Shown piece after piece: positions 54,384 to 61,870 of a stretch of DNA of 64,000 bases. Location of the stretch: NCBI GenBank assembly GCA_023384415.1, contig JAHDWJ010000019.1, positions 80,456 through 144,455 of the forward strand. Direction: 5' to 3'. Below the pieces are notes generated by a model. That model worked only from the letters and a program-made list of their open reading frames with translations. It had not been told where the DNA came from and searched no databases. Each line of letters begins with the position of its first letter. Within the stretch, counting starts at the first letter, position 1. The stretch comes from Anaerolineae bacterium (lineage in GTDB: Bacteria > Chloroflexota > Anaerolineae > Promineifilales > Promineifilaceae). The translations under genes and the position numbers were made by a program.

Positions 54384-54749
54384 ATGACCCGCACCATCCT
54401 CATTGTTGACGACGAACCTATGACTCGTAAGCTGCTTCGACTCATGTTGACCCGAGCCAATTACGAAGTTTTAGAAGCAGCTGATGGGTATGAAGCACTA
54501 GAAATCGTCACTACCCACCCCCCAGATGCCGTTCTCTTAGATGTGATGATGCCCGGCATGAACGGCTATACTGTTTGCACCTACATACGCAGCCACGAAA
54601 TAACGGCCAAACTCCCAGTTATTATGCTAAGTGCGCGGGGTGACGCCGAAGGCATTCAACAAGCCATGGCCGTCGGGGCTACCCTATTCATGAGCAAACC
54701 GATTACCCCAAACGATTTATTGACTCAATTAGAAAATGTTTTTGTATAG
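54384..54749 (+). CDS. stand-alone response-regulator receiver domain
   Basis: 121 residues. Asp9-Asp10 in LIVDDEPMTR, phospho-acceptor Asp53 in AVLLDVMMPGMNG, MLSARGD and Lys105 in LFMSKPITP are all present. No output domain and no kinase gene next to it. Resembles CheY/PilH-type single receivers. It is followed by a bidirectional terminator. Confidence 0.9.
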   Translation: MTRTILIVDDEPMTRKLLRLMLTRANYEVLEAADGYEALEIVTTHPPDAVLLDVMMPGMNGYTVCTYIRSHEITAKLPVIMLSARGDAEGIQQAMAVGATLFMSKPITPNDLLTQLENVFV

Positions 54750-54907
54750 AAGCCACCAGACAGGTAGAGAGGGTCTATACTCCGTTTTCAGTCCGCTGTA
54801 CTCAGTCTACTATACTGAGAGCAAGTATAATCTGAGGCTTTTCACCTTATAGCCCCCTCGCTTTCTTGCCGCACCAGGTGCCAAACCATAACACCATCCC
54901 ATTATAC

Positions 54908-54942
54908 AAAAAAACCGCTCCCATCTGAGAGCGGTTTTTTTT
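54908..54942. terminator. bidirectional intrinsic terminator
   Basis: ACCGCTC (54914-54920) and GAGCGGT (54929-54935) form a stem with an 8-nt loop, flanked by A6 and T8 runs. It works for the tRNA gene on the minus strand and for the receiver gene on the plus strand. Confidence 0.85.
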
Positions 54943-54943
54943 G

Positions 54944-55016
54944 TGACCCAGCAGGGACTCGAACCCCGAACCTAACGATTAAGAGTCGCTTGCTCTGCCA
55001 GTTGAGCTACTGGGCC
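54944..55016 (-). tRNA. tRNA-Lys, anticodon CTT
   Basis: 73 nt. Acceptor arm GGCCCAG/CTGGGTC, D-arm GCTCAACTGGCAGAGC, anticodon stem AGCGA/TCGTT with loop CTCTTAA (anticodon CTT, reading AAG), T-arm GGGTTCGAGTCCC... with GTTCGAGTC. The CCA end is not encoded. All stems pair well. Confidence 0.96.
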
Positions 55017-55026
55017 AGGGAAAAAG

Positions 55027-55055
55027 ATTATAACGAAACCGCTCTCTTGGGGCAA
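55027..55055 (-). promoter_or_regulatory. promoter of tRNA-Lys
   Basis: On the minus strand TTGCCC (55050-55055), 17 bp, perfect TATAAT (55027-55032), about 10 nt before the tRNA 5' end. Confidence 0.75.
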
Positions 55056-55153
55056 TAATCAGCCTTATTCTAAATAAATTTCGCAGAACCTAAAGAAAAT
55101 TTCCCATACCCAACAAAATATTAACATCGGCATAACAAAAATTGACAGATTGC

Positions 55154-55182
55154 TTGACATGGTAATTAAAATTGTTTATTAT
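55154..55182 (+). promoter_or_regulatory. sigma-70 promoter of the DUF2089/SHOCT module
   Basis: Perfect TTGACA (55154-55159), 17 bp, TATTAT (55177-55182). A second TTGACA stands at 55142-55147. This is the strongest promoter-like sequence found on the plus strand. Confidence 0.7.
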
Positions 55183-55194
55183 AAGGTCAATTGT

Positions 55195-55240
55195 TTAACT
55201 TTCTGGTATTTTCCTTAAGAATATCAATGCCAGAAGTTAA
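55195..55240 (+). promoter_or_regulatory. 5'-UTR hairpin of the DUF2089 gene
   Basis: TTAACTTTCTGGTATT (55195-55210) pairs with AATGCCAGAAGTTAA (55226-55240), with one bulge and one G-U pair; 15-nt loop. It begins a few nucleotides after the expected transcription start and ends 13 nt before the AAAGGAG ribosome-binding site. Confidence 0.55.
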
Positions 55241-55260
55241 AAAATTGATAAAGGAGTAAT

Positions 55261-55638
55261 ATGCACTCGGTTATTGGTCAATGTCCTATTTGTCGGGAAA
55301 ACCTACACGTTACCCGGCTTCATTGTCGCAATTGTGACACCGCGATTGAGGGGCATTTCACGTTGGGACGGCTGTATTATCTATCGCCAGAACAGCTTCA
55401 ATTTGTCGAGACATTTGTCCGTTGTGAGGGCAAAATTAATCGAGTTGAAGATGAGATGGGCATGTCCTATCCAGCAGTGCGCTCCCGGCTTACCGAAGTC
55501 ATCCGCGCCCTGGGCTATGAGGTAGATAGTGATCGGACAGGTAGTATATCGGAAGAAACGCGCCGGGAAGTGTTAGCCCAAGTTTCAGCCGGTACACTAA
55601 CGTCTGAACAGGCGATTCAACTTTTACGGGGAACATAG
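55261..55638 (+). CDS. DUF2089-family zinc-ribbon/HTH protein
   Basis: 125 residues. A four-cysteine zinc ribbon (Cys8, 11, 22, 25) is followed by LSPEQLQFVETFVRCEGKIN and EMGMSYPAVRSRLTEVIRALG, a sigma-like helix-turn-helix typical of DUF2089. The last 25 residues (EVLAQVSAGTLTSEQAIQLL) form a SHOCT-like helical pair also present in the next genes. Likely the transcriptional regulator of the module. AAAGGAG precedes the ATG. Confidence 0.85.
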   Translation: MHSVIGQCPICRENLHVTRLHCRNCDTAIEGHFTLGRLYYLSPEQLQFVETFVRCEGKINRVEDEMGMSYPAVRSRLTEVIRALGYEVDSDRTGSISEETRREVLAQVSAGTLTSEQAIQLLRGT

Positions 55639-55779
55639 TAGGGCCAGCCTGATTTTTACTTATTGAATCATCTCACCTGAGGCTGCCCCACTCATCATGT
55701 GGCCGATGGTCTTCATCGAAACCACACTCCGGCAGTCGTGAGACCAGCTAAAAGCCAATTTATATTTGGAGGTATAACC

Positions 55780-56184
55780 ATGTCTACAGAACAAGAACGT
55801 ACAAAAATTTTGGAAATGTTAGCCCAGGGCACCATCAGCGCGGATGAAGCTGTCCGCCTGTTAGAGAAATCCCCAGAACCAACCATGGAACCAGCAATAC
55901 TTCTCAGCGAAGGAGAGCCGGAGAAATCCCCCAGCAACGGCAAACAACCCCGTTGGCTTCATGTGCGCGTCAGTGATCTCAACTCTGGCAAAGACCGGGT
56001 AAAAGTCAAAATTCCTTTCCGCCTCATGCGTTGGGGTCTCAAATTGGGAAGCAAATTCACCAACGAGTTAGATGGCCTGGATATGGATGAGCTGATCAAC
56101 GCTATGCACGAAGGGGGAGATGGGATGTTGGTAGATGTGCGTGATGAGGCTGATGGGGAACACGTACAGGTATTTGTTGAATAA
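55780..56184 (+). CDS. SHOCT-like domain protein 1
   Basis: 134 residues from ATG 55780, with GGAGGT upstream. The first 35 residues (RTKILEMLAQGTISADEAVR) are a SHOCT-like helical hairpin; the remaining part (HVRVSDLNSGKDRVKVKIP, LKLGSKFTNELDGLDMDEL, GEHVQVFVE) is a small alpha/beta domain. About 40 % similar over its length to the protein at 58627. Function unknown; such proteins often accompany DUF2089 regulators and beta-repeat proteins. Confidence 0.75.
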   Translation: MSTEQERTKILEMLAQGTISADEAVRLLEKSPEPTMEPAILLSEGEPEKSPSNGKQPRWLHVRVSDLNSGKDRVKVKIPFRLMRWGLKLGSKFTNELDGLDMDELINAMHEGGDGMLVDVRDEADGEHVQVFVE

Positions 56185-56245
56185 TTGTTAGTTCTTCAGA
56201 ATTTCGTGCCGTCTAAAGGGGCATGAGAAACGTGAGAGGTAAATT

Positions 56246-57508
56246 ATGAGCGGACAACGCTTAGAAACAACTGATAATCCTGTTGTCATCATTCAGGAAG
56301 CCCACCGGGATGTGGTTGTCAAAGGGTGGAGTGACCCGGTACTGGTAGTGAATGGACAGCAAGTAGAAGTACAAGAGACGGATAAAGGATTTATGATTAC
56401 CGGGCAGGGTGATATAACGATTAAACTGCCCGCGGCCGCAACTATCACCATTTTACAAGCCCACCGTGATCTGGTCGTCAAAGGAGTTACCGGAGATTTA
56501 ACGGTTGGTGAAGTGAACCGGGATGTCGTTTTACGCCGTATCGGCGCGGCCGAAATTGGCCGGGTTCACCATGACCTGGTAGTACGCTCGGCTGAGGGGC
56601 TGGTGCAAATTGCCGAAGTGCAGGGGGATGTCAGCCTGCGTGACGCCGCCGATGTTACCCTGGGCACGATCCATGGCGATGTAAGCGGCCGCGCCCTCAA
56701 CGGTCATCTCATCGTCAAAGAGATTATGGGCGACCTGGCTTTGCGTGGGGTGGCGGGCAATGTCAATCTGGGCGTTATTCACCGGGATGTCAGCCTTAAA
56801 GGGATAGATGGCCTGGTCAATTTGGCTCAGGGGAGAGGAGATGTTCGTCTGCTTGGCCCATTAGCCGAAGGCAAACATGAACTGCACTGCCAGCGTGATC
56901 TGGTACTGCGTTGGCCAGCCTCTGCACCTATGCAGTTGACGGCCACCGCCCCCCAAATACGTAACCGTTTGCCGCTAGAAGAAATTGTCGAAGGAGATGG
57001 CATGTTAACTGGGCACCTGGGTAAAGGGGGCGCCGACCTTTCTCTCTCAGCAGAAGGGCGCATTGTTTTGAAACCAGCCGAAATGGTAGATGAAAAATGG
57101 TTTGCTTTTGCCTTCGATGACGGTGATTTTGACATCGAAATGGGCGGGCTAGGCGACAAAATCAGTTCCGAAGTCAATGAGCGGATGAAAGATGTACGCC
57201 AAAAGCTGGCTCAGATGTCCTCAGAACTGGAAGAGCGGCTTGGTTCAAAATTTTCCAGCCGGTTTGAGACTCACGCCAGCCGCATGGCCGAAAAGGCGGA
57301 ACGCGTCGCTGAAAAAGCCCTGCAAAAGGCAGAAATTGCCTTGAAACAGACCCGGCAAAAGGGTGCGGCCGCGCCATCCCCTATAGCCCCCGTCGCCCCC
57401 AAAAGAGCTGTTTCACCAGAAGAAAAGTTGAAAATCTTGAAAATGTTAGAAAAGGGGATCATCAATGTTGAAGAGGCGGATAATCTGCTGGCGGCGTTAG
57501 AGGAGTAA
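56246..57508 (+). CDS. beta-repeat (DUF4097-like) protein with C-terminal SHOCT-like hairpin
   Basis: 420 residues, no signal peptide or membrane helix. Residues 12-215 are about ten repeats of 18-20 residues with the core H/N-R-D-V/L-V-V-K/R (AHRDVVVKGW, AHRDLVVKGV, NRDVVLRRI, HHDLVVRSA, HRDVSLKGI), as in right-handed beta-solenoids of DUF4097 or polymer-forming type. Residues about 300-370 are a charged coiled coil. The end (EEKLKILKMLEKGIINVEEA) repeats the SHOCT-like hairpin of the neighbouring proteins, tying the module together. Confidence 0.75.
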   Translation: MSGQRLETTDNPVVIIQEAHRDVVVKGWSDPVLVVNGQQVEVQETDKGFMITGQGDITIKLPAAATITILQAHRDLVVKGVTGDLTVGEVNRDVVLRRIGAAEIGRVHHDLVVRSAEGLVQIAEVQGDVSLRDAADVTLGTIHGDVSGRALNGHLIVKEIMGDLALRGVAGNVNLGVIHRDVSLKGIDGLVNLAQGRGDVRLLGPLAEGKHELHCQRDLVLRWPASAPMQLTATAPQIRNRLPLEEIVEGDGMLTGHLGKGGADLSLSAEGRIVLKPAEMVDEKWFAFAFDDGDFDIEMGGLGDKISSEVNERMKDVRQKLAQMSSELEERLGSKFSSRFETHASRMAEKAERVAEKALQKAEIALKQTRQKGAAAPSPIAPVAPKRAVSPEEKLKILKMLEKGIINVEEADNLLAALEE

Positions 57509-57583
57509 GGGCTGAGAGCGGCTGAACAACAGCTAACCGCTAATTAGCTACTTCGGCTTAAAAATGGGTACAATTACCCATCT

Positions 57584-58561
57584 ATGGCGACAACACATTT
57601 ACCAGCACAGCCGGAATCGTTTCGCGGGGTGCGGCCGCTCAACCTGGGTCGAGATACGGCTCAGGTTGTTCGGCTGCTTAATTTGGTTTTTGGGCCAACC
57701 ATGGACCAGGAAGGGCAGCTCCTGGATGGCCGAACGGTAATCAATGGGGCTGCCCCTTTGGTGACCCGGCTGGTCCAATTCGCCCAGGGTGCGCCACCTG
57801 GTTTTGTCTGGGAAGAAAACCGACAGGTGGTGGGCAATGTTTCATTGGTTCATTCACAAATTGCTGGCCGCTACTTAATCGCCAATGTGGCTGTCCACCC
57901 CGATTACCGGCGTCGCGGCATTGCCTATGCCCTGATGGAAGCAGCAGCCCAGGCGGTTAAACGGGAACGCGGCCGCGTCATCTATTTGCAGGTACGGGAT
58001 GATAATCAGGATGCCATTCACCTGTACCAGCAGTTGGGGTTTACTCTGGTCGGCACGATGACTACCTGGCATGTCCGTAGTTCCCAACTTCATACCCTGG
58101 ATGTGCCAACTCCGGCCCCGACCATACGCCCAATCCGGGGAACAGAATGGGAAGAAGCAATCGAGCTAGACCGGGGGTGCTGCCATCCTGATTTGGATTG
58201 GCCGACCCCGGTACCAACGACCTTGTATAAGACGGGGTTTTGGCGTTGGTTTTACAATTTTGTTAATGGGCAGCAGGTGGAAACGTGGGTCACAACTAAT
58301 CAGGGCAAGATCGTTGGCCTGGCCCAGCTTACAGCAGAATTTGGCCGCCCCCACCTGTTCCGGCTGCGGATTAAACCAGAGTGGCAAGCGGAACTGTCGC
58401 GGCCGCTGCTGGCAAAATTGATCCGCCGCCTGGGGTATATGCGTTATCGGGCCGTCGCCCTTGACCACCCGGCCGATGATCAAACAATGAACGATTTATT
58501 GCGCCAGGCTGGCTTTCACCCGGTGCGAACGTTATCTACGATGAAGTGTGAAGTGAAGTGA
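57584..58561 (+). CDS. tandem GNAT acetyltransferase
   Basis: 325 residues. The first GNAT domain has the acetyl-CoA loop in VAVHPDYRRRGIAYALMEAA (about 105-124) and the NQDAIHLYQQLGF C-terminal segment. The second half (from about 180) is a weaker GNAT-like domain without a clear Q/RxxGxG/A loop, as in mycothiol-synthase-like double GNATs. Substrate unknown. Its ATG follows the beta-repeat gene by 75 bp. Confidence 0.85.
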   Translation: MATTHLPAQPESFRGVRPLNLGRDTAQVVRLLNLVFGPTMDQEGQLLDGRTVINGAAPLVTRLVQFAQGAPPGFVWEENRQVVGNVSLVHSQIAGRYLIANVAVHPDYRRRGIAYALMEAAAQAVKRERGRVIYLQVRDDNQDAIHLYQQLGFTLVGTMTTWHVRSSQLHTLDVPTPAPTIRPIRGTEWEEAIELDRGCCHPDLDWPTPVPTTLYKTGFWRWFYNFVNGQQVETWVTTNQGKIVGLAQLTAEFGRPHLFRLRIKPEWQAELSRPLLAKLIRRLGYMRYRAVALDHPADDQTMNDLLRQAGFHPVRTLSTMKCEVK

Positions 58562-58571
58562 GGGATTTCTT

Positions 58572-58615
58572 CCTTCATCCTTCATCCTTCCTAATTCATA
58601 ATTCATAATTCCCAC
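58572..58615. repeat. low-complexity tract (TTCATCC / ATTCATA units)
   Basis: CTTCATCCTTCATCCTTCC followed by AATTCATAATTCATAATTC. It is the complement type of the tandem repeat upstream of fabF (15537). Confidence 0.5.
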
Positions 58616-58626
58616 CCGGAGTTGCT

Positions 58627-59001
58627 ATGGCTACAACAGAAGAACGTCTACAAATATTAAAAATGATTGAAGAAGGGAAAATCTCCGCCAGTGAGGGAGC
58701 CGAGCTGCTGCGGGCGGTAGACCATAACAAGGGCAGTGACGCGGCCGCGCCCCTGCGTGGGAACAGCCCGGCCCGCTGGTTCCGTGTCCGGGTCACCGAC
58801 AAACGAACTGGTCGGGCGAAAATCAATGTCAATATCCCCATTGGCTTGGTCAATGTAGGCATCAAAATGGGGGCCAGGTTTGCCCCAGAATTAGACCAGG
58901 GACAGCATGGTCAACTGTTAGAAGCGATCCGCAGTGGCCGCCAGGGAAAAGTGATTGATATTGATGAAGATAACGAACATGTGGAGATATTTGTCGAATA
59001 G
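58627..59001 (+). CDS. SHOCT-like domain protein 2
   Basis: 124 residues. ERLQILKMIEEGKISASEGA is the SHOCT-like hairpin; FRVRVTDKRTGRAKINVNIP, VGIKMGARFAPELD and EHVEIFVE match protein 1 (55780) position by position, so the two are paralogues. It has one GCGGCCGC in the Ala-Ala-Ala frame between the two domains. A copy of the 103-bp repeat begins right after its stop codon. Confidence 0.75.
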   Translation: MATTEERLQILKMIEEGKISASEGAELLRAVDHNKGSDAAAPLRGNSPARWFRVRVTDKRTGRAKINVNIPIGLVNVGIKMGARFAPELDQGQHGQLLEAIRSGRQGKVIDIDEDNEHVEIFVE

Positions 59002-59101
59002 GGATGAAACCGCAAAGGCGCAAAGAACATAAAGTTTCTCAAGAAATTCTTAGCGACCTTGGCATCTTCGCGGTGACCTTCCTGTGTGCCTTAGCCGTTA
59101 C
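59002..59101. repeat. ~103-bp element, copy C
   Basis: Same interior as copies A and B (CCGCAAAGGCGCAAAGAACA ... CTTGGCATCTTCGCGGT), ending TTAGCCGTTAC. The left end is degenerate and directly abuts the stop codon of the preceding gene. Confidence 0.7.
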
Positions 59102-59113
59102 TTAGAATAATCT

Positions 59114-59539
59114 ATGAGCAATCTGCCACTCAAATTACAAACTATTGTCGCCGATTTCAGTGACTGCCAGGGGGCCGAAAAGCTGGAATTTTTGCTTGAG
59201 TACGCCGAAAAACTCCCCCCCCTGCCCGCCTGGCTCCAAGATCAACGTGGCTCCCTGGAACAGGTGCATGAATGTATGACTCCCGTCTTCATTCATGCCG
59301 AAAACCAGGCGGGCAAACTTCTCTACCATTTCGACATCCCCCCCGAAGCCCCCACCGTGCGCGGCTTTGCTTCCGTGCTGCATGAAGGGATTAACGGATC
59401 CACCCCCCAGCAAATCCTGCAAATCCCCGACCAATTTTATTTACAAATGGGGCTGCAAGCAGTCATCACCGGCCAACGGCTCAACGGCATCGGGGCGATG
59501 CTCCACCACATGAAACGGCTGGCTCAGGCTTATTTGTAG
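59114..59539 (+). CDS. sufE: SufE-family sulfur acceptor
   Basis: 141 residues. Cys54 in VHECMTPVFIHAE is at the position of the persulfide-accepting Cys of SufE; GFASVLHEGINGSTPQQILQ is the conserved second half. SufE takes sulfur from the cysteine desulfurase SufS for Fe-S cluster assembly. No suf genes are nearby in the window. Confidence 0.88.
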   Translation: MSNLPLKLQTIVADFSDCQGAEKLEFLLEYAEKLPPLPAWLQDQRGSLEQVHECMTPVFIHAENQAGKLLYHFDIPPEAPTVRGFASVLHEGINGSTPQQILQIPDQFYLQMGLQAVITGQRLNGIGAMLHHMKRLAQAYL

Positions 59540-59592
59540 AGAATGAGAGTCTGGCGTTTTTTAATCTGACCAGTGGCTATTAGTATATTACT

Positions 59593-59640
59593 GTATTGGT
59601 TATTGCCATTGGTGAAACCAATTTTCGCCAGAGTCCAGTA
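59593..59640 (-). repeat. 48-bp dispersed repeat, copy 2
   Basis: Reverse complement matches 19127-19174 at 45 of 48 positions. Followed by an AGAGAGTGAGAGAG low-complexity run. Confidence 0.75.
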
Positions 59641-59713
59641 AGAGAGTAAGAGAGTGAGAGAGTGGAGATGAAAGAGTGGGCATTCTCCCCTTCTCCACGT
59701 TCGCCGCTCTCTC

Positions 59714-60775
59714 TCACGGCCGGCCCACGCGCACACTACCAGATGAGATATCTAACTGAACTTCCAGCCGGTTTTCTGCTGCTTCACGATAGCCGCTGGT
59801 TTGCCAGATTTCGCTGCGCCCTTCACTGCCAACCTGCTCTAAGCGGCCACCAGGTTGGAAGCTGCCACTGCTCCCCCGAACGACAATCCGCATCTCCATT
59901 GTTTCCGGCAGTAGCAGGTTCACACTGCCAGAACTCCCCTGAATGTTGAGGGTGACGTGGCCGCGTTCCGGCAGGGTCATATCCACCGCTCCTGAAGCCA
60001 TATCATAATTCACCTCATACTCCCCATCTGGCAGGCGCACCACCGCACTCCCAGAAGCCCCCTTCACATTCAACTCCGTCAAGTTCAACCCGGTCAGGTC
60101 AGCCTCCATCGCCCCCGAAGCAAAATTAAGGGTTAAGCCCATAGGCACAGTGGGGTTTAAGCCAATCCGCCACGCGGCCGCTTCCGCCCGCCAGTTAGAC
60201 GGGTTCAGCCAATCCAACCACCCCTCATTGCCCCAAGAACTTCGTAAAGCAACGGTAGCGTGACCCTGCGCCACTGTCCGGTCAAAAATCAACTGCCCCT
60301 GGTAACTGACCTCACCGGTAATTAAGTGCGGGCTATCACTTAATGGGTAGAGAATAGCTCGCGGCGAAGCAAAGTTGATATCAATGTCGGCGGAACGAAT
60401 CTCACTGGCCGAAAATTGGATGGTTTCGGTCTGGAAAGTTGGCTCGGTGCCACTGTACGACTGCAATGCCGGGATGCGGTCAGCAAAAAGCAAAGCCGCC
60501 CCTAAAACAGCCACCGCGATAAAGCCAACCACCATGCTGGCTAACGTACCAAAGGGGCGCGGAATTTGCCGGGCAATGATGTTGAGACCGGCAAAAACGA
60601 GGAACAACGGCCACAAGCGGAGCGCGGCCCCCCAATGCAGGGCGGGAGCTAACCCCAAATTGTTGGCAAAAAAGTATAGCCCCAGAGCAATGAGCAAAAT
60701 GGGGCCAAAGAGGGAGATGCTGTGACGCCGCGGCCGCGACTCCCACTTCTGTTTATCCGCTGCAAATTTATCCAT
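59714..60775 (-). CDS. LiaF/DUF5668-like membrane protein with beta-repeat domain
   Basis: 353 residues from ATG 60775. Four hydrophobic helices (about 20-105; GPILLIALGLYFFANNLGL, LWPLFLVFAGLNIIA) form the LiaI-LiaF-like membrane part. The outside part has an N-terminal strand-rich domain and then repeats with S/A-S-G-A/S periodicity (NFASGAMEADL, GASGSAVVRLP, MASGAVDMTLP, GSSGSVNLLLP, DISSGSVRV) of the LiaF/DUF4097 kind. Such proteins sense or regulate envelope stress. It faces the DUF2089/SHOCT module. Confidence 0.8.
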   Translation of the reverse strand: MDKFAADKQKWESRPRRHSISLFGPILLIALGLYFFANNLGLAPALHWGAALRLWPLFLVFAGLNIIARQIPRPFGTLASMVVGFIAVAVLGAALLFADRIPALQSYSGTEPTFQTETIQFSASEIRSADIDINFASPRAILYPLSDSPHLITGEVSYQGQLIFDRTVAQGHATVALRSSWGNEGWLDWLNPSNWRAEAAAWRIGLNPTVPMGLTLNFASGAMEADLTGLNLTELNVKGASGSAVVRLPDGEYEVNYDMASGAVDMTLPERGHVTLNIQGSSGSVNLLLPETMEMRIVVRGSSGSFQPGGRLEQVGSEGRSEIWQTSGYREAAENRLEVQLDISSGSVRVGRP

Positions 60776-60856
60776 GATCCAACACTCCTGACGCAAAGCT
60801 CAAAACTAGAAACTCGTTCCTATACGCACCAATGATACGGCTGTTGCAATACGGAG

Positions 60857-61069
60857 ATGGGGGGACGCGGCCGCGAACAGTCCCAATGCCGGACCAAAAA
60901 TTTCCCGACGCAAATAGGGGCGTACTCCCATGACAATAGGGGCAAAAATGAAGTAACTTCTCATAACCTGCCTCAACTCATCACCCTCTCTCCGGCGGAC
61001 CAGGCCCAGGTACTGGTATATCTACAGGCCGGCCGCAAACTCGAAGCAATAGTCAGGCAATCATGGTGA
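60857..61069 (+). pseudogene. possible zinc-ribbon / L7-L12-like remnant
   Basis: A 70-codon frame has a degenerate SQCRTKNFPTQIGAY segment (a lost zinc ribbon) and ITLSPADQAQVLVYLQAGRK, like the L7/L12 C-terminal-type helices found in small Chloroflexota proteins. It stops just after KLEAI, before the rest of that domain. Likely broken. Confidence 0.3.
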
Positions 61070-61114
61070 TCACAGACAAAAACGCCTGTGGCACCACCAT
61101 TCAAGGAGAAAATC

Positions 61115-61771
61115 ATGTCCCGTTTTGATCAATACCAGCACAAACTGTCAGGTCTGGCCTTCATTATTGGGCCGCTGCTGCTTATCGCGGCCGCGCTCGC
61201 CTTTTTAGCGGGTATCGGCTTAAGTTCTCATGGCATTACCAGTTGGGTGGAAGGGGTTCTGATGACCCTGGCCTTCTTGCTTTTTGTACCGATTTATTTG
61301 CATCTGGCGCGGGTGCTAGGCCAGCGTGCCCCCCGGTTGGGGCTGGTTTGCACCGTCACCGGCCTGGGCATCGGGTTGGGCATGGTACCGGCCTCTATCC
61401 GCCTCACCCAGGCCGGCCTGGATCAACTTGGCGTGGATGTCGCCGTTTTTAGCCTGCAACCGCCAGGGCAGGCGATTTTGGTTCTCTGGATGGGTTTAGG
61501 TCTGTTGACCACGATTTTGTTGGGGGTTGGCTTTTTGGTCTACGGGGGATTGCCGCGCTGGACGGCCGTTTTGCTCATCCTGGCTCCTATCATTTTTGTG
61601 ATGGGGCAGGGCGGAGATGAATCCATCGCTGCCTGGCAGGTCAACATCATCTACCCGCTGGGCTGCGCGCTCTATTTTGCCGCTTTTGCCCCCATTGGCT
61701 GGCGCTACCTGACCCAACCGGCGGGCAGTGTGGCGGGCGAAGTGGGTGGTGACCCTGTGGCGGTCAGGTAA
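61115..61771 (+). CDS. small integral membrane protein, unknown
   Basis: 218 residues from ATG 61115, with AAGGAG upstream. Six hydrophobic helices (from about 10-35 to 190-205). No recognisable catalytic motif; the pattern resembles DUF4386-type bacterial membrane proteins. It contains both one GCGGCCGC (61187) and one ACGGCCGT (61562), marking the boundary where the genome signature changes. Confidence 0.6.
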   Translation: MSRFDQYQHKLSGLAFIIGPLLLIAAALAFLAGIGLSSHGITSWVEGVLMTLAFLLFVPIYLHLARVLGQRAPRLGLVCTVTGLGIGLGMVPASIRLTQAGLDQLGVDVAVFSLQPPGQAILVLWMGLGLLTTILLGVGFLVYGGLPRWTAVLLILAPIIFVMGQGGDESIAAWQVNIIYPLGCALYFAAFAPIGWRYLTQPAGSVAGEVGGDPVAVR

Positions 61772-61870
61772 CGGCCGTTCAGGGGCTTGCACCCTGATTT
61801 ATAATAGTGGAGCCGGGTGGAGCCAGTAATATGGCGCTTGATTATTGTCAGGCAAAGGAAAAATTTATCT

